This document shows, one piece after another, positions 24,663 to 33,658 of a stretch of DNA of 64,000 bases. Where the stretch lies: NCBI GenBank assembly GCA_964426605.1, contig CAYRQK010000002.1, positions 62,001 through 126,000 on the forward strand. Direction: 5' to 3'. The first letter of the stretch is position 1. Each line of letters begins with the position of its first letter. This DNA comes from JAGQNT01 sp964426605. GTDB taxonomy: Bacteria; Patescibacteriota; Saccharimonadia; Saccharimonadales; UBA4665. A model generated the notes under the pieces. The model did no database searches and had not been told where the DNA came from. It saw only the letters and a program-made list of their open reading frames with translations. A program made the position numbers and the translations under genes.

Positions 24663-27215
24663 ATGACTTGGATGAAACTACCGAAGACATATGACCCCGC
24701 TGCTTACGAAACCGATATTTACGCCCTGTGGGAGAAAAGCGAAGCTTTTGCACCAACAGGCAAGGGCAACAGCTATTCCGTCGTGGTACCACCACCAAAC
24801 GCCAACGGCAACTTGCACATCGGCCATGCCCTAACACTGGCTATCGAGGACATCGCCGTGCGCCACCACCGTATGAATGGGGCCAGGGCAGTATTACTGC
24901 CAGGCGCCGACCATGCCGGCTTCGAAACCCAAGTGGTGTACGAAAAGCAACTAGCTAAAGAGGGTAAGAGCCGCTTTGACTTCGGCCGCGAAGAGCTGTA
25001 CGCCAACATTTATGACTTTGTGCGCGACAACCGTGCCAACTTCGAGAACCAGTTCCGACGCATCGGGGCAGGGGTCGACTGGAGCCGCTTTACGTTCACA
25101 CTCGACGACAAGGTGGTCGGCCAAGCCTACAAAACTTTCAAAAAATTGTGGGATGAAGGCTTGATATATAGAGGTGAACGCCTTGTTAACTACTGTACGT
25201 TCCACCGCACCGGCTTTGCCGACATCGAAGTGGTGCACGAAGACGCCGAAACACCGCTGTACTACATCAAGTACGGACCGTTTACGCTGGCCACCACCCG
25301 GCCAGAGACCAAGTTTGGCGACACTGCCGTGGCCGTACACCCCAATGATGACCGCTACAAACAGTGGGTCGGCAAAACCATCGAGGTCGAGGGCGTCAAC
25401 GGGCCGTTCGAGGTCATGGTGGTGGCCGATGAAATGGTTGACCCCAACTTCGGTACTGGGGTCGTCAAAGTTACGCCGGCGCACTCGTTCGACGACTGGG
25501 ACGTCGCCCAGCGCCACGGATTGCCGGCCGTCCGCGTCATCAACCACGACGGTACCATGAACCACCACGCCGGCCGCTTTGAGGGCATGACCGTCCTCGA
25601 AGCCCGCGAAGCCGTCGTAAAAGCCATGGAAGAACAAGGATTACTCGACAGAGTCGACCGACACTACAAGAACCGCGTAGGGAAGTGCTACAAGTGCGGC
25701 ACTATTATTGAGCCAATGCTGATGGAGCAGTGGTTCCTCAAGATGGAACCGCTGGCAAAGCCGGCTATCGAGCGCCTCAAGAATAAGGAAATTACGTTCT
25801 ACCCAGACAGTAAGCGCACGCAGTTAATTACGTACCTGGAGAACTTGCGCGATTGGAACCTCAGCCGCCAGATCGCCTGGGGCATCCCGATCCCGGCGTT
25901 TCAGAATGTCGACGACAGCGACGACTGGATTTTTGATACCCGCGTGGACCAGGAAATCATCGAGGTCGACGGCAAAACGTATCACCGCGATGCCGACGTC
26001 TTCGACACTTGGTTTAGTAGCAGCAGCTGGCCGTATGTCACAACCAACTATCCCGAGGGTCAAGATTTCAAAGATTTTTACCCCTTAAGCGTCATGGAAA
26101 CCGGCGGCGAGATACTCTACCCCTGGGTTAGTCGTATGCTGATGCTGGGCCTGTACATAACAGGGGATATACCATTCAAAAGCGTCTACATTCACGGCTA
26201 TGTTATGGCTGAGGATGGCGCCAAGATGAGCAAAAGCCTGGGCAACGTCATCAACCCAATCGATGTCATCGATACATATGGCTCGGATGCGTTGCGTATG
26301 GGCATCATTACCGGCCGTGTGGCCGCCGTCAACAGGGGATACGACCACCGTAAAGTCGAGGATGCCCGTAACTTTTGTAACAAAGTCTGGAACGTTGCCC
26401 GTTTTATCGAAGATATCGTCGGTGACGATTTCGAGCGAACCAATCCTTCACCCCACAGCAGTGCCGACCACTGGGTATTGCATAAATTACAACAAGTCCA
26501 ATCCGATGTGCACGCCGATATCGAGCAGTATCGTATCGCCGAAGCCTACGAGCGGCTGTATCACTTCGTGTGGGACGACGTAGCCGACTGGTATATCGAG
26601 GCTAGCAAGGCTTCGCCCAACAAACCATTGCTGGCGTACTTGCTGGAATCGACCTTGCTGCTGCTGCACCCGTTTGCACCATTCGTCACCGAAACTATCT
26701 GGCAAACGTTGGCCTGGGAACCAGACAGTATTTTGGCGACCCGCACGTTACCTCGTATTATTGGCAGCGACAACAAAGTAGCCGCGCAATTTAGCGAGCT
26801 ACAAACCATGATCGGTGAAATTCGCTTTATCCTGAAGCAGCTACAAGTCAGTGGCGTGACGCTGTACCACAACGGTGAAGGCTTCATCGCCGAGCACGCC
26901 GACATCATCAAGCGCCTCAGCGGCGTCAAAGAAGTCCGTGAAGTCAGCGAGGGCACCGGGCTATACCTGACCGATACCACCTATACGTGTTGGCTAGATA
27001 TCGACAGCGGCGCCGCTAAGGCCTACGCCGCCACCCTGCAAGCCAAGCAAGACGCTCAGGCCCGACTCATTGCACAGTTCGAGGCACGGCTCGCTAACAA
27101 ACAGTATGTGCAAAATGCGCCCAGACACGTCGTGGACCAGACACGCGAACAGATCAAAGAAGCCAAAATCTATCTCGAGAAACTAGCCACCGAACAAAAA
27201 CGCTTCAGCGTCTAG
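24663..27215 (+). CDS. valS: Valyl-tRNA synthetase
   Basis: ValS charges tRNA-Val. The start MKLPKTYDPAAYE is typical, followed by the HIGH motif (PNANGNLHIGHALT) near residue 50 and the KMSKS motif (DGAKMSKSLGNVINP) near 520. The editing domain lies between them, and the protein ends in the coiled-coil arm typical of ValS (about residues 790-850). A length of 850 residues is usual. The ATG at 24663 has AGAGGTGG upstream; an in-frame start at 24609 falls in the inverted repeat. The gene overlaps the converging HTH-HAD gene by 4 bases. Confidence 0.97.
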   Translation: MTWMKLPKTYDPAAYETDIYALWEKSEAFAPTGKGNSYSVVVPPPNANGNLHIGHALTLAIEDIAVRHHRMNGARAVLLPGADHAGFETQVVYEKQLAKEGKSRFDFGREELYANIYDFVRDNRANFENQFRRIGAGVDWSRFTFTLDDKVVGQAYKTFKKLWDEGLIYRGERLVNYCTFHRTGFADIEVVHEDAETPLYYIKYGPFTLATTRPETKFGDTAVAVHPNDDRYKQWVGKTIEVEGVNGPFEVMVVADEMVDPNFGTGVVKVTPAHSFDDWDVAQRHGLPAVRVINHDGTMNHHAGRFEGMTVLEAREAVVKAMEEQGLLDRVDRHYKNRVGKCYKCGTIIEPMLMEQWFLKMEPLAKPAIERLKNKEITFYPDSKRTQLITYLENLRDWNLSRQIAWGIPIPAFQNVDDSDDWIFDTRVDQEIIEVDGKTYHRDADVFDTWFSSSSWPYVTTNYPEGQDFKDFYPLSVMETGGEILYPWVSRMLMLGLYITGDIPFKSVYIHGYVMAEDGAKMSKSLGNVINPIDVIDTYGSDALRMGIITGRVAAVNRGYDHRKVEDARNFCNKVWNVARFIEDIVGDDFERTNPSPHSSADHWVLHKLQQVQSDVHADIEQYRIAEAYERLYHFVWDDVADWYIEASKASPNKPLLAYLLESTLLLLHPFAPFVTETIWQTLAWEPDSILATRTLPRIIGSDNKVAAQFSELQTMIGEIRFILKQLQVSGVTLYHNGEGFIAEHADIIKRLSGVKEVREVSEGTGLYLTDTTYTCWLDIDSGAAKAYAATLQAKQDAQARLIAQFEARLANKQYVQNAPRHVVDQTREQIKEAKIYLEKLATEQKRFSV

Positions 27216-28111
27216 CTAGCAGTTTCGAGCGCGGCACGCAGGCGCTCTAGCGACTCTTCTGGTTCGGTGCCGTCATAGAGTAGTACATGCCAACCAGCAC
27301 GCTCGGCAGCAACCACATTTCCCCTCGTATCGTCGATGAGTAGTATCTCGCCCGGTGGGCAGCCAGCACGCTCGGCAGCAATCTCGTAGGCTTTGCTTTC
27401 TGGCTTAATAGCACCAATTTCGGAAGAATCGATAACGGCGTCGTAGGGCAGATCTGGTAGTAGACCACGGGCACGCAAGGCGCCAGTCAGGCCGGGCATC
27501 GAATTGGTGAACAAGCCCACTTTATAATGCTGCATCAGCTCGATCAACAGATCTTGCATATCCTGAACCGGTTCTATCGCATCCAAGTAGGCTTCACCCC
27601 AGTCGACATCGACTCCGATGCGCTGACTCAGTTCCTTATTGAAGTCGGTCACGCTGATAGTGCCACGATTGCTATCGTCGTTGTAGCGCCAAAAAAGGGT
27701 TTCAATAATATCCGGTGAGGCACCAGTGGCACGAGCCAGCGCCGTAAAGGCACGCTGGTAGCCCCGAATCAGGCAGCCATTCACATCGAAATACACAAAG
27801 GTAACACCGCTCTTACTGCGGTGCAGGGCGCGGGCAGGGGAGCCAACGCTCGACCCCACCAGTTCATCCAGGCTAATATCCAATACCCCAGCGATGCTCT
27901 GAATCGTGAATATCGAGGGCGCCTTGATAGCACCACGCTCAATTTTAGCCAACGTCGAGTAACTCAAGTTAGCACGCTGACAGAGCGTCTGCTGCGTAAA
28001 ACCCTTCTGGCGACGCATGTCTTGCAAGCGCGCTCCGAGAGCCTTCTCGGCTGGCTGGTTGCCTACTGAAATACTCTGTTGGCCGGCTGCACCATGATCC
28101 TGATTCGTCAC
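27212..28111 (-). CDS. HTH-XRE and HAD-like fusion protein
   Basis: Residues about 20-85 form a Cro/CI-type helix-turn-helix (LGARLQDMRRQKGFTQQTLC, then SYSTLAKIERG). The rest is a HAD-like hydrolase domain of about 200 residues with cap helices, GLFTNSMPG as motif II, KPESKAYEIA as motif III, and LLIDDTRGNVVAAERAGW as motif IV. Motif I reads VYFDVNGCLIRG, so the usual DxDGT has Asn in place of the second Asp, the general acid. That would slow or block phosphatase chemistry and suggests a ligand-sensing regulator or a different HAD reaction. I chose GTG at 28111 with GGAG before it; a TTG at 28123 is possible. Confidence 0.82.
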   Translation of the reverse strand: MTNQDHGAAGQQSISVGNQPAEKALGARLQDMRRQKGFTQQTLCQRANLSYSTLAKIERGAIKAPSIFTIQSIAGVLDISLDELVGSSVGSPARALHRSKSGVTFVYFDVNGCLIRGYQRAFTALARATGASPDIIETLFWRYNDDSNRGTISVTDFNKELSQRIGVDVDWGEAYLDAIEPVQDMQDLLIELMQHYKVGLFTNSMPGLTGALRARGLLPDLPYDAVIDSSEIGAIKPESKAYEIAAERAGCPPGEILLIDDTRGNVVAAERAGWHVLLYDGTEPEESLERLRAALETAS

Positions 28112-28265
28112 AATACGCTCCAAGTGTGCTGTTTCATCAGATACACACGTTTTGCTCGGCCAATAGAACGCTCACCAACAGCTCCCAACCACCCAAGAGT
28201 GCCACCCTTCTCATCCATAGCACTATCGTACCACTAGAGCAGGCCGATCGACTAGTACTAAATGG

Positions 28266-28448
28266 TTAGTGGATATTGAGCACGAACTTGAAAAGGGTGA
28301 TAAAAAATACAAAGGCAACAACCCCGGCCAGGCCCGCAGTCAGCCAGACCGTCTTGGGGTCCGCCTGACCGGTACGGTGGCCAACCTTCGCCCACACAAA
28401 CGCCGCAACACCAGCACCGAACATCAATGAGATAAGTACTGCATTCAT
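28266..28448 (-). CDS. Small two-span membrane protein, 60 aa
   Basis: Two hydrophobic helices (about residues 2-20 and 36-57) are joined by a short basic/polar loop (KVGHRTGQADPKT). The function is unknown. TACAAT ends 7 nt before the ATG with no Shine-Dalgarno. The small size, clear topology and promoter position support a real gene. Confidence 0.7.
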   Translation of the reverse strand: MNAVLISLMFGAGVAAFVWAKVGHRTGQADPKTVWLTAGLAGVVAFVFFITLFKFVLNIH

Positions 28449-28455
28449 AGGCCGT

Positions 28456-28461
28456 ATTGTA
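28456..28461 (-). promoter_or_regulatory. -10 box of the 60-aa membrane protein
   Basis: TACAAT on the minus strand ends 7 nt before the ATG. Confidence 0.45.
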
Positions 28462-28473
28462 GCGAACTACCTA

Positions 28474-28872
28474 TTAAAAGGCGAGGCGCTTTGCAACTTC
28501 AGCAAGCATTGCATGATCAGGTTCGGCCGATCCATCCGGTACATACCGATACTCCTCGGCGGTCGAAAAGGGAAAGACCTTCACGTGGGCATGGTCGGTT
28601 ACATCGAGACCCTCAATCATAACTCCCACCCGCTGCTTATCTGGGAATACTGCTTGCAGGCGTTGTCCCACCCTCCGAACCGTCGCCATCAGGGCCTGGT
28701 ATTCGTCCTCCGGTAGATCCCAGACAGAGCCCACCTGACTCTTAGGCACCACCAGCACGTTGCCGGGCTGGATGGGGTTAATATCCAAAAAGACGAATGT
28801 CTGATCGTCCTCGTAAACCTTGTGGCACGGGATATCACCGTTGATAATCTGTGTAAAAATACTTGGTTTCAT
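28474..28872 (-). CDS. HIT family nucleotide hydrolase
   Basis: HIT proteins hydrolyse nucleotide phosphoramidates or dinucleoside polyphosphates. IFTQIINGDIPCHKVYEDD and the INPIQPGNVLVVPK block match the family. The histidine triad reads DHAHVKVFPF, so the first two His are kept, including the central catalytic one, but the third is Lys. The ATG at 28872 starts the family homology, and a TATACT box ends 7 nt before it; the longer open frame upstream has no homology. Confidence 0.9.
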   Translation of the reverse strand: MKPSIFTQIINGDIPCHKVYEDDQTFVFLDINPIQPGNVLVVPKSQVGSVWDLPEDEYQALMATVRRVGQRLQAVFPDKQRVGVMIEGLDVTDHAHVKVFPFSTAEEYRYVPDGSAEPDHAMLAEVAKRLAF

Positions 28873-28879
28873 ACCTGGT

Positions 28880-28885
28880 AGTATA
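28880..28885 (-). promoter_or_regulatory. -10 box of the HIT gene
   Basis: TATACT on the minus strand ends 7 nt before the ATG at 28872. Confidence 0.5.
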
Positions 28886-28937
28886 CTCGGGTGGACTATC
28901 GATTGACTTTTCACGCTCCGGGTGTCACAAATAGGGC

Positions 28938-30554
28938 ATGGAGCAGGAGTATCGAAGCGATTTTCTCGAGGAGAAATTCCCACTGGCGAGAATACAGACA
29001 ATCGGCAAGGTCGCTATCGGTACACTCTGTGCGATAACCCCATTCGCTGGCGCCGTAACTGCAATCGAATACGGCCCGCCTGCTACAATCCAAATCGCCG
29101 GTGAGGCCGTCTCTGTTAAACCAGAGATTGGCAATACGGTATCATTCACCGATCCGGCAATCGGTGAGATATCACTGCCCAGCCACACAAATGCACTGGG
29201 TGTACCGATCGGTATCTCGCTTGGCGGTAATGTGCGTACTTTTCTCGACCAGCCGGATTTAGTGGTGGAGAGCGCTGTCAAACAGATACTTGACGATCCG
29301 GAACCGGAGAAGGGGCGGGTTGAAGCCGCGGCACGAAATTACCTCATCCGGCAGGCACTGCTGGGCGCCTCGCTAGCCGGGCTGGTTGAGGCTGGGGCAG
29401 TCGTACTCATCCGGCGTAGAGGCAAACATGGCACACTCTCGGCCATTGGCGCCCTAGCAAGCACAGTGGTCTTAGCCGGCAGCTACGTTGCCCCAGCGCA
29501 GCTATTGAGCACGCCCGATCGCGCCGCGGTGGCCAGCCCGGCGCTGCGAGGCACACTACTAGAAGGCGCCACTATCAATATCACACCGGAGAAGGCCACC
29601 CAGATCATCGACTTGCTCACCGAACCGAAGACGCCCATATTTGACAGAGCCGTCGACGAATTCTCCACGATAATCGACCAACGACCTGATCTGGCTGAGT
29701 CGGGTTGGGATACCTATGTCGTTGCCGACGACTTGGAAAGTGTCAACGGCATGGCAAAGGTGACTGGGGCGCTCGCCGCAAAACTGAGGGCACAGGGCAT
29801 TATCATCCTAGGCGACATGACCTTCTCGGGGCGCAGCATAGAGTCGGCTATTATCGATACGCTCGACCACAGCGCTGGCGACATCCCAATCCTCATGACG
29901 GCCGGACATCATGATACAACCGCCATACTAGATACCGCCAAGGACCGCGGCTGGACACTGGGATCTGACACTGTACAGTCATTTGCCGGTCTCCAGATAC
30001 TTGCACTGAACGACCCTTACGTGTCAACGCTCAGTACCTTTCGGTCGGGGAAACAATTGCGAGACCCAGCTGTCTCCGAGGACGAATTTATGAAGCAAGC
30101 CATCGGTGAAGCCTGTGATACCACCCCAGATATTGCGGTCGGACACGATAACAAATTACTGCAGAAAATCGCAGAAAGCGGTTGCGTACAACTGACGATT
30201 GATGGGCGCAGCTTTGCGCAGACCGGCGTGCGCCAGTACCAAACGCTCACTGGCGAAAAGAGCGTCGAGTACACTATACGGAGCTCTGGGGGGCACAAAA
30301 ATACCGCCTTTTCCAGGGGTATGCTACAAACGACCGCCGATTTAATGGTTCTACAAGTCAACGAATCGACAAAGGAAGCTCGCTATGCTGTTGCAAGTGT
30401 GACGCCCGATGGCTACGCAGAGATCTCACCGCTCAATCATCTCGCCAACCTACCAGTCGACGCCGAACAAGCAAGTAGCGTACACGGCAAAGGACCCCAC
30501 GCCAATAAACAAGCGGCTGGTACGAAAACGGGGGAGAATGCAAAAACTAAATAA
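28938..30554 (+). CDS. Membrane protein with degenerate metallophosphoesterase-like domain
   Basis: The 538-residue protein has a hydrophobic segment near residues 25-45 and two more near 135-195 flanking RRRGKHG. Its large C-terminal domain resembles the calcineurin-like fold: IIILGDMTFSG near 295, then ILMTAGHHDT near 325 in place of GNHD, DIAVGHDNKLL near 410 and VQLTIDGRSF. Several metal ligands seem changed, so activity is doubtful. The domain is predicted outside the membrane. The tail is rich in Lys, Gly and Ala. I see no Shine-Dalgarno. Confidence 0.7.
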   Translation: MEQEYRSDFLEEKFPLARIQTIGKVAIGTLCAITPFAGAVTAIEYGPPATIQIAGEAVSVKPEIGNTVSFTDPAIGEISLPSHTNALGVPIGISLGGNVRTFLDQPDLVVESAVKQILDDPEPEKGRVEAAARNYLIRQALLGASLAGLVEAGAVVLIRRRGKHGTLSAIGALASTVVLAGSYVAPAQLLSTPDRAAVASPALRGTLLEGATINITPEKATQIIDLLTEPKTPIFDRAVDEFSTIIDQRPDLAESGWDTYVVADDLESVNGMAKVTGALAAKLRAQGIIILGDMTFSGRSIESAIIDTLDHSAGDIPILMTAGHHDTTAILDTAKDRGWTLGSDTVQSFAGLQILALNDPYVSTLSTFRSGKQLRDPAVSEDEFMKQAIGEACDTTPDIAVGHDNKLLQKIAESGCVQLTIDGRSFAQTGVRQYQTLTGEKSVEYTIRSSGGHKNTAFSRGMLQTTADLMVLQVNESTKEARYAVASVTPDGYAEISPLNHLANLPVDAEQASSVHGKGPHANKQAAGTKTGENAKTK

Positions 30555-30600
30555 TATGGACTTTAGTAACCCAACAGAGTTTAATTGAACATAGAAAGGG

Positions 30601-30915
30601 ATGCCGCAGAGCGACACTGGCATTCATGAAGATTTGAAGAAAGATCAAGATACTAGAACATTTGAGCAGCGTAAGATTGACGACGATTATAATACCATGG
30701 TTGCACGTATTGTTGGCGAAGACGCGGTCGATGTGCCCATGAAGAGGCAACTCAATACTCGTGGGCAAGGCTTGGTCTTGGTGGTGACCGATCCCTCTGA
30801 CCTTGGTTACCAGTTCGTTCCCTCGATTCCTCCCGCACGCTTGCCCATGGGTGAGTTGGCGGCCGCCGCTGTCGCTTTCGCATTCGAAGTAGTTCCAGCG
30901 GATGAGTCCGATTAG
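30601..30915 (+). CDS. Hypothetical protein at the left edge of the island
   Basis: This acidic 104-residue soluble protein begins with charged helix (EDLKKDQDTRTFEQRKIDDD) and has a more hydrophobic second half (GQGLVLVVTDPSDLGYQFVP). No family is recognised. AAAGGG touches the ATG, too close for a good ribosome site, so the exact start is uncertain. From here to about 39.0 kb gene density drops and broken genes become common. Confidence 0.55.
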   Translation: MPQSDTGIHEDLKKDQDTRTFEQRKIDDDYNTMVARIVGEDAVDVPMKRQLNTRGQGLVLVVTDPSDLGYQFVPSIPPARLPMGELAAAAVAFAFEVVPADESD

Positions 30916-31043
30916 TTTGTACCAAATTCCAGAGTCCGTCCTTGGAGACTAGAGAATCTAAGAATTCAACGAAAAGCGTGCTAATGGAAAGTAATTACGT
31001 GCTGAACAATACGTCGATACACCGATAGAGTGATTCGGTTAGT

Positions 31044-31113
31044 TCAGTGGTGACTTTCTCGATCAGTTGACAATCGGATCAATATCCCTAAACTCTAGCG
31101 ACCCTCGCGATGA
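31044..31113 (+). repeat. Copy of the 3' end of the SIR2 gene
   Basis: This stretch matches 36568-36648, the last coding part of the SIR2 gene, with a few substitutions and one 9-base length difference. It would encode the same SGDFLDQLTIGSISLNSS peptide. It is a remnant of a second SIR2 locus whose upstream part is gone. Confidence 0.85.
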
Positions 31114-31309
31114 AGACGGGGCCGCCGTGCGCCTCGAAGTCCTTGAGCTTGTAGAGCTTAACCCCTGGCTGCCACTAGACTCGAGCAACAAATCCGTCTC
31201 GAAACGCCAGCAGGCGTCCGATCAAGAGAATCCGACCGTCGACCTTCGAGTCGTCAAGAACCCCCAATGCTTGCTCTGCTGTCCGTGTCGCGGGGCTTCT
31301 AACGATTGA
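31095..31309 (-). pseudogene. Broken reading frame on the minus strand
   Basis: One minus-strand frame reads ALGVLDDSKVDGRILLIGRL and onward to a TAG at 31175, then continues in the same frame with GVKLYKLKDFEAHGGPVF to a second stop at 31095. The residue mix looks coding on both sides of the stop. I do not recognise the family. It overlaps the SIR2 3' copy, so one of the two is clearly dead. Confidence 0.3.
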
Positions 31310-31667
31310 TGTGGAGGAAGGATGATCGAAGGTGCTCCGCAATTTTGGTACCTCCTCGGAACGGCCGAACGGCGGTAGTGAGGGTGATGAAGGACAGAAG
31401 TCCCAGGGTGAACGGCGTCAGGACAGGGCGATGGTGGTTGAGAGAAGCAATTTGATCCGTGACGCCGGGTCCAATCCAGTAGGCGGCCCCGACCGCCGAT
31501 CCTGAGATAACAGCGTCGATTATGACGACCGGAAAATAGTAGCCAAAGTCGCGCACGAGTAGAGCTACTGGCACCCAGATCTTTACACCAAGCTTCTCGC
31601 CGAGAGAGAAAATCGTAAGTAGCGCCCCAACAAGAATCCCTCCCAGGGCAGCATAGAGCACAAACAT
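31299..31667 (-). CDS. Small integral membrane protein, 122 aa
   Basis: Three hydrophobic segments are visible: about residues 2-22, 45-65 and 85-100, with the first containing ALGGILVGALLTIFSL. The C-terminus is basic. The function is unknown. TATAAT at 31681-31686 lies 13 nt upstream of the ATG. The winged-helix gene at 31688 is upstream in the same direction and may be co-transcribed. Confidence 0.65.
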   Translation of the reverse strand: MFVLYAALGGILVGALLTIFSLGEKLGVKIWVPVALLVRDFGYYFPVVIIDAVISGSAVGAAYWIGPGVTDQIASLNHHRPVLTPFTLGLLSFITLTTAVRPFRGGTKIAEHLRSSFLHINR

Positions 31668-31687
31668 AGATTTCTATCTAATTATAC

Positions 31688-32131
31688 TTATTGACGCAAC
31701 TCGTCAAGTGGCTTCGCCAAGGAATAGCTCATGTACGATCCGATGCCATTCACCGCCACCATTCCGAGTGTCGTGAGATCTTCAAGGTGATTCCGCGCCT
31801 CGGCCAAAGTCACTCCTGCTTCAACAGTGAGTTCCGGAAGTGTGAGCCCGTCGTGGCCAATAAGCGCCTCCAATACAATTCGTACATCAGGGTTCGCGGA
31901 GCGTTCGCGCAAGAGCACCAGTTGCTCAAGGAGCCCGTCGCGGGCTAGTTTCACCGCAAAGAGCTGAACCTCGACTGGCATCTTCTCGGCTTCGAGATCG
32001 CCTCCTCCATACAACCGCCCCCTCGCTCCACGGTCTTCACCGAACCTATAGTTGAGTGGGCGCTTCGGGTCAACACGAGATCGATCTCGCGCTCCTCGAA
32101 CAAAATTCGCGTTCGAACTCAAATTCCTCAT
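31688..32131 (-). CDS. Winged-helix DNA-binding protein
   Basis: Residues about 85-140 fit a MarR/ArsR-like winged helix-turn-helix: VRIVLEALIGHDGLTLPELT, then VTLAEARNHLEDLTTLGMV as recognition helix, and SYMSYSLAKPL as wing. The first 50 residues are Arg/Gly-rich and look disordered. AAAGG stands before the ATG. It may regulate its neighbours in the island, which is an inference from position only. Confidence 0.65.
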   Translation of the reverse strand: MRNLSSNANFVRGARDRSRVDPKRPLNYRFGEDRGARGRLYGGGDLEAEKMPVEVQLFAVKLARDGLLEQLVLLRERSANPDVRIVLEALIGHDGLTLPELTVEAGVTLAEARNHLEDLTTLGMVAVNGIGSYMSYSLAKPLDELRQ

Positions 32132-32212
32132 TACTGCCTTTCATATTTGCTTCCATCATTATCGCGGAACTTGCCTCGCCGCCAATTCTATAGTAATTTG
32201 AAGCGCCGCCGC

Positions 32213-32404
32213 ATGCAATATCTGATCGAGCCTCTGCCGGACGCTGACTTCGACAGACTGGATGGGGTGTACTGGAGCAGCGACCAGGTGCACGGCGGAG
32301 TGCTTCCATCCCGTCAGCTTGAGCCGTTCTACCGAGCAAACGGACGGCCTTGGCCACCCGTCAAGCCATCAGCCTCGGCGACGCCAAACACGTTGCCGTT
32401 CTAG
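32213..32404 (+). CDS. Possible small protein, 63 aa
   Basis: The frame starting MQYLIEPLPDADFDRLDGVY has a protein-like composition and a TATAGT box 18 nt upstream, but no Shine-Dalgarno. A competing frame on the minus strand is less convincing. Unknown function. Confidence 0.35.
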   Translation: MQYLIEPLPDADFDRLDGVYWSSDQVHGGVLPSRQLEPFYRANGRPWPPVKPSASATPNTLPF

Positions 32405-32411
32405 GCGCTTC

Positions 32412-32651
32412 TTACGATGCATGAATAATCGCGTCGAGAACGTCCAGACCAATCCGTACCCGTACTTCATCCGCACTGCTTAGAATTGGTTCAGAAATCC
32501 TGCCCGGAGCCGCGATGATCCAACCCGCCTCCTCCGACTCGTCACCATCGGGTTCACTCAAAACAAGCCTCCCTAACCATCGCTCCACCCGATGGCGGAT
32601 CAATCTTGATTCGAAATTCGCCTCTGGGCGAATGGAGTGTTCGCTTTTCAC
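32412..32651 (-). CDS. Small acidic protein, 79 aa
   Basis: GTG is the start, with TATAAT at 32660-32665 ending 8 nt before it, matching the leaderless pattern seen in core genes. The sequence is acidic in its centre (LSEPDGDESEEAGWIIAAPG) and ends in a helix (EVRVRIGLDVLDAIIHAS). Size and charge recall immunity or antitoxin proteins, but I see no family match. Confidence 0.5.
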   Translation of the reverse strand: MKSEHSIRPEANFESRLIRHRVERWLGRLVLSEPDGDESEEAGWIIAAPGRISEPILSSADEVRVRIGLDVLDAIIHAS

Positions 32652-32810
32652 TTCGACTAATTATATAACATCCGTGCATATCATCCTACCTTTCCCATGT
32701 TAGCGCGGTCCACCGGCGCCTCTCGCTCAAGGAGCCACTAGTAAAGCAACGACCGACAACCCCACCAGTACGCAACAACAAGGTCAACGGCCAACACGAA
32801 AAGAATGACC

Positions 32811-33015
32811 TTAGGTGTCCGAATACTCAGGAGCCGAAAGGTCGACGCTGGTGTACCTGGCGGTGATTTCGCCGCTTTGTCCCAGCCCAGCGGATTGTTT
32901 CATCTCGCCGCACGAAGTAATTTGAACCAGGCAGCAACATTCGCTTAGTGAGAGATCCGACATCCAACCGACTCGCGTAATCATCAGATATGCACGTGTC
33001 CGTAACAACTCGCAT
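32811..33015 (-). pseudogene. Possible frameshifted small gene
   Basis: One frame reads MRVVTDTCISDDYASRLDVG and onward to about 32890, then a second frame reads SGEITARYTSVDLSAPEYSD to a stop at 32811. Both halves look coding, so a single-base indel near 32880 may have split one gene of about 68 residues. No family is recognised. The surrounding stretch 32652-33035 holds nothing else I can support. Confidence 0.3.
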
Positions 33016-33035
33016 GAAATCAGTACGCTCTGTAA

Positions 33036-33401
33036 CTAACGGACTACGCCTGGTTCAACGTCCGTGAGTTCGTACTTCGGAGCAGTGCTGGATGCTTGGC
33101 CGTAAAATTGCTTAATAGCGAGGAGGTCCTGTTGAGTAAGTTGACTTGCGACTCCAGGGGAGATTGTGATGTTAGCCGGCTCGGACGCCTTGAGCGCTCT
33201 ATAGTCGAGAGAATTGATAACCCTCTTAACGAAGTCAGGCATGTGTAACCCTTTCTCGAGCGGCAAGCCCAAGTCGCATTCTGGCTCGAGTGGTCCGGTC
33301 TGAATAGCCCTCAACACCGCAGAACCGCAGGCCCGACAAATCTCTGTCCGGTCCTGCGGCTGGTTGGCTTGTTCTGGTGTGGGGTGTTCGGGTGTACGCA
33401 T
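33036..33401 (-). CDS. Small CxxC protein with shared N- and C-terminal segments
   Basis: The first 27 residues (MRTPEHPTPEQANQP, then TEICRACGS) are nearly identical to the start of the frame at 36734-37072. The last 65 residues resemble the C-terminus of the protein at 34286: both have an F-x2-R/I helix, a SP/IS strand, then QQDLLAIKQFYGQAS against RTDLRALQAFYQDAA. Thus it joins two modules found separately elsewhere in the island. The single CxxC is not enough for a zinc finger unless the protein dimerises. Function unknown. Confidence 0.6.
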   Translation of the reverse strand: MRTPEHPTPEQANQPQDRTEICRACGSAVLRAIQTGPLEPECDLGLPLEKGLHMPDFVKRVINSLDYRALKASEPANITISPGVASQLTQQDLLAIKQFYGQASSTAPKYELTDVEPGVVR

Positions 33402-33426
33402 ACGTTGAGTGTTTAGTACAGTTTAC
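33319..33426. repeat. Island direct repeat, copy 1
   Basis: About 106 bases match 36988-37099 with roughly five differences. The repeat covers the upstream region, ATG and first 27 codons of a minus-strand frame and contains a stem formed by CCGCAGG and CCTGCGG around TCTGTC/GACA. Sequences beyond it differ, so each copy feeds a different downstream coding segment. Confidence 0.9.
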
Positions 33427-33627
33427 CTTTCTGCACTCTGGGGGGTATATACGGCTGAGGAGCGACGGAGTAGCTTTCATTTGCAGATTCAATTATGACT
33501 GAAGATGACGTATTTGGGAAGCCTTTCGCTCGACCCGACGCGCCAAACGCACGAAGAAGCAGACCCTAACGTATCCCTGGGATTGCGCTATTGCGACCAC
33601 GCTTCGAGTAATCACTGGAGATGAGAA

Positions 33628-33651
33628 GGGGCCAGCAATAAAGCTGGCCCC
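33628..33651 (-). terminator. Terminator-like hairpin after the 35-aa peptide gene
   Basis: GGGGCCAGC pairs with GCTGGCCCC around a 6-base loop. On the minus strand it is followed by TTCTCATCTCC, a weak pyrimidine tract. Confidence 0.65.
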
Positions 33652-33658
33652 CAACCGC

